Origin: Prescottella defluvii
Lineage (GTDB): Bacteria; Actinomycetota; Actinomycetes; Mycobacteriales; Mycobacteriaceae
NCBI RefSeq assembly: GCF_000738775.1
Contig: NZ_JPOC01000026.1
Location: 1-64,000 of the forward strand
Direction of reading: 5' to 3'
Length of the DNA: 64,000 nt
Shown: positions 1 to 6,497 of the stretch, piece by piece
Numbering within the stretch: the first letter of the stretch is position 1
Layout of the letters: each line of letters starts with the position of its first letter
Program-made: the position numbers and the translations under genes
The notes under the pieces: generated by a model
The model's database searches: none
Told to the model about the DNA's origin: nothing
Seen by the model: the letters and a program-made list of their open reading frames with translations, nothing else

Positions 1-42
1 CCCGAACCACCGCCCCATATGGGCTCGCTCAAGGAGGACACG

Positions 43-1476
43 ATGACTGTCATGGCCCCCGCGACGAACACCGAAGCATCAACCGATCCGCGCGATCCGC
101 TCGCGCGTCTCGCAAAGCTGTTCGATGCCGGTACCGTCGTACCCCTACATACCCGCGACAAGTCCGGAGTGCTCGCCGCCTCCGGTGAGATCGACGGCGT
201 TCGCACCATCGCCTACTGCTCCGACGCCACCGTGATGGGCGGCGCGATGGGCATCGAGGGCTGCAAGCACATCGTTGCGGCCATCGACACCGCCATCGCC
301 GAGGAGGCGCCCGTCATCGGGCTGTGGCATTCCGGCGGCGCGCGACTGGCCGAAGGCGTCGAGGCACTGCATGCCGTCGGCCTGGTCTTCGAGGCCATGG
401 TCCGGGCGTCCGGTCTCGTCCCGCAGATCTCCGTCGTGCTCGGCTTCGCGGCCGGCGGCGCGGCCTACGGCCCCGCCCTCACCGACGTCGTGATCATGGC
501 CCCCGAGGGCCGCGTGTTCGTCACCGGACCGGACGTCGTCAAGAGCGTGACCGGCGAGCAGGTCGACATGGCCACGCTCGGTGGTCCCGACACGCACACC
601 AAGAAGTCCGGCGTCGCGCACATCGCCGCGAACGACGAGGACGACGCCTACCACCGTGCCCGTCGTCTGGTGTCGATGTTCTGCGAGCAGGGCGAGTTCG
701 ATCTCGCCGCCGCCGAGCACGGCGACACCGACCTGCGGGCGCTCATGCCCGAGTCGGCCAAGCGTGCCTACGACGTCCGCCCGATCGTGCACGAGTTCCT
801 CGACAACGTCGAGGGCGAATCGAGCTTCGAAGAGCTGCAGGGCAATTGGGCGCGGAGCATCGTCACCGGCGTGGGCCGCCTCGGTGGCCGCACCGTCGGC
901 GTGATCGCGAACAACCCGCTGCGCCTGGGTGGCTGCCTCAACTCGGAGAGCGCCGAGAAGTCCGCCCGCTTCGTCCGCCTGTGCAACGCATTCGGCATTC
1001 CGCTGGTCGTCATCGTGGACGTCCCCGGATACCTTCCCGGCGTCAGCCAGGAATGGGAGGGCGTCGTGCGCCGTGGCGCGAAGCTGCTGCACGCGTTCGC
1101 CGAGGCCACGGTCCCCCGCGTCACGTTGGTCACCCGGAAGATCTACGGCGGCGCCTACATCGCAATGAACTCGCGCGCCCTCGGCGCCACCGCGGTGTAC
1201 GCGTGGCCCGAGTCCGAGGTTGCGGTCATGGGCGCCAAGGCTGCCGTCGGCATCCTGCACAAGCGTGCCCTGGCCGCCGCACCGGAGGAGGAGCGCGAGG
1301 CCCTGCACGATCGCCTCGCCGCCGAACACGAGGCCATCGCCGGTGGCGTCGGCCGCGCAATCTCCATCGGCGTCGTCGACGAGACGATCGACCCGGCCAA
1401 GACGCGCAGCGTCATCACCGCGGCACTGGCCGCGGCGCCGGCAGCCCGCGGACAGCACAAGAACATCCCGCTGTGA
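43..1476 (+). CDS. accD6: Acyl-CoA carboxylase carboxyltransferase (beta) subunit AccD6
   Basis: A 477-aa carboxyltransferase subunit that, with a biotinylated alpha subunit, would carboxylate acetyl- or propionyl-CoA to supply malonyl- or methylmalonyl-CoA for FAS-II and mycolic acid synthesis. The two crotonase-fold halves are visible: an N-terminal oxyanion motif GFAAGGAAYGPALTD and a C-terminal GGAYIAMNSR. VDVPGYLPG and the ending RGQHKNIPL closely match mycobacterial AccD6. The start at 43 is chosen because AAGGAGGA lies 6 nt upstream and MTVMAP matches the family; an in-frame ATG at 19 lacks such a site. In mycobacteria accD6 ends the fabD-acpM-kasA-kasB operon, so those genes may lie just left of the window (inference). 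A strong hairpin follows the stop. Confidence 0.95.
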   Translation: MTVMAPATNTEASTDPRDPLARLAKLFDAGTVVPLHTRDKSGVLAASGEIDGVRTIAYCSDATVMGGAMGIEGCKHIVAAIDTAIAEEAPVIGLWHSGGARLAEGVEALHAVGLVFEAMVRASGLVPQISVVLGFAAGGAAYGPALTDVVIMAPEGRVFVTGPDVVKSVTGEQVDMATLGGPDTHTKKSGVAHIAANDEDDAYHRARRLVSMFCEQGEFDLAAAEHGDTDLRALMPESAKRAYDVRPIVHEFLDNVEGESSFEELQGNWARSIVTGVGRLGGRTVGVIANNPLRLGGCLNSESAEKSARFVRLCNAFGIPLVVIVDVPGYLPGVSQEWEGVVRRGAKLLHAFAEATVPRVTLVTRKIYGGAYIAMNSRALGATAVYAWPESEVAVMGAKAAVGILHKRALAAAPEEEREALHDRLAAEHEAIAGGVGRAISIGVVDETIDPAKTRSVITAALAAAPAARGQHKNIPL

Positions 1477-1493
1477 CACGTCACCGCTGAGCA

Positions 1494-1521
1494 AAGAGGC
1501 CCCGCACTTGCGGGGCCTCTT
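1494..1521 (+). terminator. Rho-independent terminator after accD6
   Basis: Perfect inverted repeat AAGAGGCCCCGC / GCGGGGCCTCTT with a 4-nt loop, beginning about 17 nt after the accD6 stop and followed by a pyrimidine-rich stretch. It lies between convergent genes and could also stop transcription from the DUF3145 gene. Confidence 0.85.
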
Positions 1522-1572
1522 CGCTTCTGCGCGCCTATGCCGTGGGAGCAGACGAGTACGCAGGGGCTGGGG

Positions 1573-2085
1573 CTAGCCGACGTCGCGGCGCAGCCAGGTC
1601 ACCTCGGCGCCCTCTCCCCCGCTGCGGTACGGCTCGAGCACCTCGTCCCACGGCGTGCCGAGGGCGTGCTCGACGGCGGCGGCGAAGCCGTCGGCGCCTT
1701 TCGCGAGCAGTGCCCGCAGCCGCATCTCGCCGACGACGACGTCCCCGTTCGCGCTCGTCGATCCGCGCCACAGTCCGAGGCCCGGTACGTGGCTGAACCG
1801 TTCACCGTCCACGCCGTCACTCGCGTTCTCGGTGATCTCGAAGTACAGCAGGGGCCAGGCCCGGAGGGCGGCCGCGAGCCGGGATCCGGTGCCGACGGGG
1901 CCGGCCCAGTCGCAGGTAGCCCGCAGTGTGCCGCCGGGGGCGGGCTGCGCCGTCCAGCGCAGGTTGGCACGGGCACCGAGTAACGAGGTGAGCGCCCACT
2001 CGATGTGGGGACAGACGGCGGCGGGCGACGAGTGGACGTAGATCACTCCGGTCGTCGCATCTGCGAACTGGTTCAACGAGCGCAC
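1573..2085 (-). CDS. DUF3145 family protein
   Basis: A 170-aa soluble protein recognised as the actinobacterial DUF3145 family from its N-terminal block NQFADATTGVIYVHSSPAAV and its Trp-rich middle. The biochemical function is unknown. GTG at 2085 is preferred because GGAGG lies 7 nt upstream and the family starts close to this point; an upstream in-frame start at 2157 would add 24 unsupported residues. No signal peptide or membrane segment is visible. It is convergent with accD6 across the terminator hairpin. Confidence 0.85.
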   Translation of the reverse strand: MRSLNQFADATTGVIYVHSSPAAVCPHIEWALTSLLGARANLRWTAQPAPGGTLRATCDWAGPVGTGSRLAAALRAWPLLYFEITENASDGVDGERFSHVPGLGLWRGSTSANGDVVVGEMRLRALLAKGADGFAAAVEHALGTPWDEVLEPYRSGGEGAEVTWLRRDVG

Positions 2086-2239
2086 TGCTACACCTCCAGC
2101 ATCGACGAGGGACGTCTTCCCCAACGACCTCGGCAAGTGGAGCCGGCTGTGTCGCAATCGCGACCTTCACTATGCGACACAACGTCGACCAGTGTGCCCT
2201 GTGATGCCACTGTTACGCCAGTGATAGCAGTAAATTGAT

Positions 2240-3061
2240 CTAGCGAGAGGGCCGCAGTTCGGCGACGACACCGTCGCTCAGTTCCGGCCACAGCGGCTTG
2301 GCCCAGTCCCCGAACGCCCGATCCGTCAGCACGACACACGCCGCGCCGACGGCCGGATCCACCCAGAGGAAGGTCCCGGACTGGCCGAAGTGCCCGTAGG
2401 TGGCCGGGGAGTTGCCCGAGCCGGTCCAGTGCGGGCTCTTACCGTCCCGGATCTCGAAGCCGAGTCCCCAGTCGTTGGGGCGCTGCGAGCCGTAGCCGGG
2501 CAGCAGGCCCGCCAGCCCGGGGAACTGCACGGTGGTGGCCTCGGCATGGGTCTGCGGCGAGATCAGGGTGGGACGCAGCAGTTCGGCGGCGAACCGGGCG
2601 AGGTCGCCGGCACTGGCCTGTCCCCCGTGTCCCGCGGGGCCGACGAGCGCGGAGTCCGCCATCCCGAGCGGCGCGAACACCGCCTCGGCGAGGTAGTCGG
2701 CGAATCCGATGCCGGTCTCGGCTTCGACGAAGTCCGCGAGCACCTCGAATCCGGCGCTGGAGTAGATGCGCTTGGTGCCCGGCTCCGCCTGCACCTTGTG
2801 TTCGCCGAACGCCAGACCCGAGGTGTGCGCGAGCAGGTGCCGCACCGTCGCCCCCGGCGGGCCGGCGGGCTGGTCGAGCTCGATCGCGCCCTCCTCGACG
2901 GCGACGAGAGCGGCATACGCACACAACAGCTTCGTGACGGACGCGAGTGGATACACCCGCTTCTGGTCACCGAAATGCGCAATGCCTCGGCTGCCGTCGT
3001 CGACGACGGCAGCCGAGGCATTGTCCACCGGCCATTGCCCGATCCAATCGAGAGTCTGCAC
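2240..3061 (-). CDS. Serine hydrolase, beta-lactamase/penicillin-binding-like fold
   Basis: A 273-aa class C beta-lactamase-type serine hydrolase (PF00144 style). The nucleophile motif SVTK is at residues 41-44, a YSS (YxN equivalent) lies near residue 104, and HFGQSG near the C-terminus takes the place of the KTG/HTG box. No signal peptide is visible, so it is probably cytoplasmic; such proteins act as esterases or peptidases and the substrate is unknown. The GTG start has no Shine-Dalgarno. A TAGTCT hexamer at 3068-3073 ends 6 nt upstream, which suits a leaderless transcript. Codons 14-27 are written almost entirely within a 44-bp perfect palindrome (separate entry). Confidence 0.82.
   Translation of the reverse strand: MQTLDWIGQWPVDNASAAVVDDGSRGIAHFGDQKRVYPLASVTKLLCAYAALVAVEEGAIELDQPAGPPGATVRHLLAHTSGLAFGEHKVQAEPGTKRIYSSAGFEVLADFVEAETGIGFADYLAEAVFAPLGMADSALVGPAGHGGQASAGDLARFAAELLRPTLISPQTHAEATTVQFPGLAGLLPGYGSQRPNDWGLGFEIRDGKSPHWTGSGNSPATYGHFGQSGTFLWVDPAVGAACVVLTDRAFGDWAKPLWPELSDGVVAELRPSR
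2980..3023. repeat. 44-bp perfect palindrome inside the serine hydrolase gene
   Basis: Two 22-bp arms meet with no spacer between 3001 and 3002. The left arm begins CAATGCCTCGG and the right arm ends CCGAGGCATTG. Both strands therefore encode the same short peptide (MPRLPSSTTAAEA) in one reading frame. It lies in codons 14-27 of the serine hydrolase frame. Confidence 0.95.
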
Positions 3062-3095
3062 CCGATCAGACTACGAGGGGCATCCGATCAGTGAT

Positions 3096-4223
3096 TCACC
3101 AGTCCGCTTCGGTGTAGCGGATGACGCCGCGGATGTTCTTGTTGTCGAGCATGTCCTGGTAGCCCTCGTTGACCTGCTCGAGCGAGTAGGTGTTGGTGAC
3201 CATGTCCTCGAGGTTGAGCAGGCCCGCCCGGTACAGGTTGAGCAGGTTCGGGATGTCGACGCGGGCGTTGCAGCCACCGAAGATGTTGCCCTTGAGGTCC
3301 TTCTGCAGCATCGACATCAGGAACGTGTTGAGCTTGACGTCCATGTCGGCCATGTGGCCCATCGCGGTGACGACGCAGCGGCCGTTCTTCGCGGTGAGCG
3401 TCATGGCGGGATCGATGTACTCGCCCTTCATCTCGCCCACGGTGATGATCGTACTGTGGCACATGCGGCCCCAGGTGATCTCCATGATCGGCACGATCGC
3501 CTCTTCCATCGACGGGAAGGCGTGCGTGGCACCGAACTTGAGCGCCTGCTCCCGCTTGAAGGGCGACGGATCGATCGCGAACACGAAGCGTGCGCCCGAC
3601 GCGACGGCGCCCTGCAGGGCACTCATGCCGACACCGCCGACACCGATGATGGCGACCGACTCGCCCGGCTTGACCTCGGCGATGTTCGTGGCCGAGCCCC
3701 ATCCGGTCGGGACGCCGCAGCCGACGAGCGCCGCGAGCTCGAACGGGATGTCCTTCTCGATCTTCACGACCGAGGACTCGTGCACCGTCATGTAGGGAGC
3801 GAACGTGCCGAGCAGGCACATCGGGATGACGTTCTCGCCGCGTGCCTGGATGCGGTAGGTGCCGTCGGCGATGGCCTGACCGCTCAGCAGCCCCATGCCG
3901 AGGTCACACAGGTTGGAATGCCCCTCCGAACACGACGGACAGCGTCCACACGCCGGGATGAACGACAGCACGACGTGGTCGCCCACCTCGACGCCCGTGA
4001 CACCCTCGCCGACCTTGACGATCACACCGGAGCCCTCGTGACCACCCATCGCGGGGTAGGACGGCATCGGCGTCGCACCGGTGACGATGTGCTGGTCGGA
4101 GTGGCACATACCCGCAGCTTCCATGCGGATCTGCACTTCACCGGCAACCGGGTCACCGAGCTCGATCTCCTCGACCGACCACTTCTCGTTCACGCCCCAC
4201 AGCAGTGCGCCCTTGGTCTTCAT
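3096..4223 (-). CDS. NDMA-dependent zinc alcohol dehydrogenase
   Basis: A 375-aa medium-chain, zinc-dependent alcohol dehydrogenase of the family assayed with the artificial acceptor N,N-dimethyl-4-nitrosoaniline and linked to the redox cofactor mycofactocin. Catalytic zinc ligands are C40 (MCHSDQH) and H62-E63 (GGHEG). The structural zinc set is C92, C95, C98 and C106. The nucleotide-binding loop reads GVGGVGMSALQG. The sequence closely follows M. tuberculosis AdhB. The start at 4223 (MKTKGALLWG) is set by the conserved family N-terminus; the frame runs open to 4292. A KstR-like palindrome 62 bp upstream suggests steroid or lipid-linked control. No mycofactocin genes are in the window. Confidence 0.92.
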   Translation of the reverse strand: MKTKGALLWGVNEKWSVEEIELGDPVAGEVQIRMEAAGMCHSDQHIVTGATPMPSYPAMGGHEGSGVIVKVGEGVTGVEVGDHVVLSFIPACGRCPSCSEGHSNLCDLGMGLLSGQAIADGTYRIQARGENVIPMCLLGTFAPYMTVHESSVVKIEKDIPFELAALVGCGVPTGWGSATNIAEVKPGESVAIIGVGGVGMSALQGAVASGARFVFAIDPSPFKREQALKFGATHAFPSMEEAIVPIMEITWGRMCHSTIITVGEMKGEYIDPAMTLTAKNGRCVVTAMGHMADMDVKLNTFLMSMLQKDLKGNIFGGCNARVDIPNLLNLYRAGLLNLEDMVTNTYSLEQVNEGYQDMLDNKNIRGVIRYTEADW

Positions 4224-4284
4224 TCCAACCGCCTTCCGTACCTGACTACCGATGGCTGTGACGATAGCCACAAATCCTCCAAAT

Positions 4285-4298
4285 TGGAACACGTTCTA
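4285..4298. promoter_or_regulatory. KstR-like operator upstream of the NDMA-dependent ADH
   Basis: TGGAACACGTTCTA matches every fixed position of the published KstR consensus TnnAACnnGTTnnA. It lies 62 bp upstream of the ADH start codon, within the likely promoter region. Binding by KstR is inferred from the motif alone. Confidence 0.55.
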
Positions 4299-4503
4299 GG
4301 TGTCGAGTAGTGAACCGGCCCGCTGAGTGGGAGAAATTCCCAGGTCACCGCTCCCTCGGTCATTCCGAAATCGCACCGCGGACATCGCCGCCCGAACACC
4401 GGAACAGGTATACGAACAGGTAGAAGTGCGGCGTCCTCGACGGCTCCGATCGGCCAAGCTGGATCGAACCCGATCCACCGACGTCACGATGAAGCGAGGA
4501 ACC

Positions 4504-4641
4504 ATGAACAGCGGACTACGGACCTTGATCATCCGCACATGGCGCCTGGCCGGCACGAGACGGTTCCGGCGAGTCGCCGACCCCCTGCCCCCGGATCAGC
4601 CCGGACGGCAGCTGTACGAATACGACAGCCTCGGGCTCTAG
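4504..4641 (+). CDS. Small basic hypothetical protein
   Basis: A possible 45-aa Arg-rich ORF (MNSGLRTLIIRTWRLAG...) ending YEYDSLGL. GAGGA lies 4 nt before its ATG. The frame is open back to 4327, so a longer 104-aa form is conceivable but less likely. No domain is recognised. It sits alone between the ADH promoter region and the tRNA terminator, and may be a real small gene or chance. Confidence 0.35.
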   Translation: MNSGLRTLIIRTWRLAGTRRFRRVADPLPPDQPGRQLYEYDSLGL

Positions 4642-4753
4642 GGACGCCGCGGCACGCACGTCCCCGACGACGGACCCACGGTCACCGGTCGCGCCGATCA
4701 CCCTGAGCGCCAGCACGTGTCGACGTGTCGGGACCAGTGGCGAAGAACAACGA

Positions 4754-4785
4754 ATGCCCCTTCCTCGACCTCGAGTAAGGGGCAT
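4754..4785 (-). terminator. Terminator hairpin downstream of tRNA(CAU)
   Basis: Inverted repeat ATGCCCCTT / AAGGGGCAT with a further inner CTCGA/TCGAG pairing, starting a few bases after the 3' end of the tRNA on the minus strand. Confidence 0.7.
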
Positions 4786-4790
4786 CGACG

Positions 4791-4864
4791 TGGGGCGGGC
4801 GGGGCTCGAACCCGCGACCAATGGATTATGAGTCCACGGCTCTAACCGACTGAGCTACCGCCCC
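4791..4864 (-). tRNA. tRNA with CAU anticodon (elongator Met or Ile2)
   Basis: A 74-nt cloverleaf on the minus strand. Acceptor GGGGCGG pairs with CCGCCCC, the D-arm is GCTCAGTCGGTTAGAGC, the anticodon loop CTCATAA gives CAU, and the T-arm is GCGGG-TTCGAAC-CCCGC. The discriminator is A and no CCA is encoded. The sequence lacks initiator-type features. Whether C34 is left unmodified (Met) or converted to lysidine (Ile2) cannot be settled by eye. Confidence 0.93.
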
Positions 4865-5035
4865 TTGCCGCGGCGATGCGTTGCGGCTCGCCGAATGTTA
4901 CCGCCCACCCCCGACGGTTCTCGTGTGCGGGGTGGCGCATGTCGCGTGCCCGCCAGGGCGTGTCGGTGCCTGCCCGCAGACTGGGCAGCGACACGATCGA
5001 ACGGCACGATCCCGCGACACCCGAAGGACCCCGAA

Positions 5036-5722
5036 TTGAAGAACTGGACCACTCGACCGATCTGCGCGTTCGATCTGGAAACTACTGGCCGGGACCCACT
5101 CTCGGCACGCATCGTCACCGCGTGTGTGGTGACGGTGGAGGACGGGCGGCCCCGCACCCGCAACTGGATCGTCGATCCGGGTGTCGACATCCCCGAGGAT
5201 GCCAGCGCGATCCACGGCATTTCGACGGCCCATGCGCGCGAGCACGGCCTCGATTACGAGTTCGGGTACCGGGAGGTCCGCCGGGCCCTCACCGACGCGT
5301 GGGCGGCCGGCTACGCCGTCGTCGCGTTCAACGCCTCGTACGACCTCACCGTGATGGACGCCGAGGGCCGACGCCTGGGCCTGCCCCCGATGGACGACTA
5401 CGGGCTAGTCGTCGATCCGTACGTGATCGATCGGGAGGTCGATCGCTACCGCCGCGGCAAGCGCACGCTGGGGGCGCTGTGCGAGCACTACGGGGTCGAA
5501 CCGGGGGCGGCGCACGAGGCGGAGTCCGATGCCCTCGCCGCTGCGGAACTGGCGCGGATCCTGCCGCTGCGATTCCCCGAGCTCGCCACGCTCGACGATG
5601 TGATGACGAGCCAGGCCGGTTGGCACGCCGAGCGCCAGCGCGACTTCGCCGAGTACCTGCGCCGCGAAGGTCGCGATGCGTCGGACGTCGACGAGCACTG
5701 GCCGATCCGGATCGCCGCCTGA
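5036..5722 (+). CDS. DnaQ-like 3'-5' exonuclease
   Basis: A 228-aa exonuclease of the RNase-T/DnaQ (DEDD) superfamily. Motif Exo I is FDLETTG with catalytic D and E, Exo II lies around VVAFNASYDLTVMD, and Exo III is HEAESDALAAAEL with the Asp and upstream His expected of DEDDh enzymes. It resembles the proofreading domain of DNA polymerase III epsilon but has no polymerase partner nearby, so it probably acts as a stand-alone repair or trimming nuclease. TTG at 5036 is chosen because GAAGGA lies 7 nt upstream and the fold begins immediately after; the frame extends to 4865 but that part overlaps the tRNA promoter region. Confidence 0.82.
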   Translation: MKNWTTRPICAFDLETTGRDPLSARIVTACVVTVEDGRPRTRNWIVDPGVDIPEDASAIHGISTAHAREHGLDYEFGYREVRRALTDAWAAGYAVVAFNASYDLTVMDAEGRRLGLPPMDDYGLVVDPYVIDREVDRYRRGKRTLGALCEHYGVEPGAAHEAESDALAAAELARILPLRFPELATLDDVMTSQAGWHAERQRDFAEYLRREGRDASDVDEHWPIRIAA

Positions 5723-5793
5723 CGACCCAGGGACCCGCCCTCCCCGGTCTGCGATGATGCCGTGAATCAGCACACACGGACCGGGGAGGGTTC

Positions 5794-5940
5794 ATGGCGC
5801 GACTGTCGTGGCAGGGAATGGGCATCGGTGAACTGGTGCGCGCGTGGTGGGACTACCAGCGGTACCGGATGAGGTGGGGGCTGCCGATCCTCATCGTGGG
5901 CATCACCGCCGCGGCGCTTGTTCTGGCAACGGGGCGCTGA
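5794..5940 (+). CDS. 48-aa single-pass membrane protein
   Basis: A small protein (MARLSWQGMGIGELVRAWW...) with a basic, aromatic N-terminal half containing RYRMRW, then one hydrophobic helix (LPILIVGITAAALVLATG) ending at the C-terminus. A strong GGGGAGGG ribosome site precedes the ATG by about 4 nt. Function unknown. It is followed by a strong shared terminator. Confidence 0.7.
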   Translation: MARLSWQGMGIGELVRAWWDYQRYRMRWGLPILIVGITAAALVLATGR

Positions 5941-5964
5941 GACCGATCGACATCTGCGAAACGC

Positions 5965-6000
5965 AGAAGGTCCCCCACCCGTTAGGGTGAGGGACCTTCT
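5965..6000. terminator. Bidirectional terminator between the small membrane protein and tRNA-Asn
   Basis: Long inverted repeat AGAAGGTCCC..CACCC / GGGTG.GGGACCTTCT around a GTTA loop with one mismatch, placed between the convergent small ORF and tRNA-Asn. Confidence 0.85.
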
Positions 6001-6006
6001 GTTCGG

Positions 6007-6079
6007 CTCCCCCGGCTGGACTCGAACCAGCAACCGTTCGATTAACAGTCGAATGCTCTGCCAATTGAGCTACAGGGGA
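6007..6079 (-). tRNA. tRNA-Asn (GUU)
   Basis: A 73-nt cloverleaf. Acceptor TCCCCTG pairs with CGGGGGA (one G-T pair), the D-arm is GCTCAATTGGCAGAGC, the anticodon stem-loop ATTCGA-CTGTTAA-TCGAAC gives GUU, and the T-arm is GCTGG-TTCGAGT-CCAGC. The discriminator is G; the full CCA is not encoded. Confidence 0.96.
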
Positions 6080-6214
6080 TTACCTTGGCGGCACTGCCGT
6101 TTCCCGCGGTGCCTGGAAAACTGTAGCCCATACCCCCACCCAAGTACCAAATCGCCTGAACAGAGGCGGATCAGGCAGGATGTATCCAGGCAGTTCGACG
6201 GGAGGAATCCGGAA

Positions 6215-6463
6215 ATGTTGCGGTTGTTGGTAGGCGTTGCGGCGGGTTACGTGCTGGGCACCCGAGCGGGGCGCGCCCGATACGAACAGATCAGCAAGGC
6301 CGCGAAGGCCGTGGCAACCAGCCCCGCCACCAAGAAGGTCATCGAGACGGGCCGGCAGAAGCTGTCGGACTCGCTCAGCACGCAGCCCAAGCTCGAACCG
6401 ATGAAGCCGATCGACGAGCGGACCACGATCCTGGTCCCCCACGACCAGCTGAGGAAGAACTAG
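6215..6463 (+). CDS. Small conserved protein, Rv2342 type
   Basis: An 82-aa protein starting MLRLLVGVAAGYVLGTRAGR, a short hydrophobic, Gly-rich N-terminal segment typical of YtxH-like membrane-associated proteins, followed by a basic helical region and an acidic/polar tail. GGAGGA is 8 nt upstream of the ATG. Its place next to dnaG matches M. tuberculosis Rv2342 beside Rv2343c (dnaG). Function unknown; peripheral or single-pass membrane association is inferred. Confidence 0.8.
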   Translation: MLRLLVGVAAGYVLGTRAGRARYEQISKAAKAVATSPATKKVIETGRQKLSDSLSTQPKLEPMKPIDERTTILVPHDQLRKN

Positions 6464-6497
6464 CGGCACCCCGACTCGACGCCGGCGGCACCGACGG

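Noticed and set aside
4327-4641. 104-codon reading of the small ORF beside the ADH promoter
   Set aside because: The first 59 codons lack a ribosome site and overlap likely promoter DNA; only the 45-aa form is kept, at low confidence.
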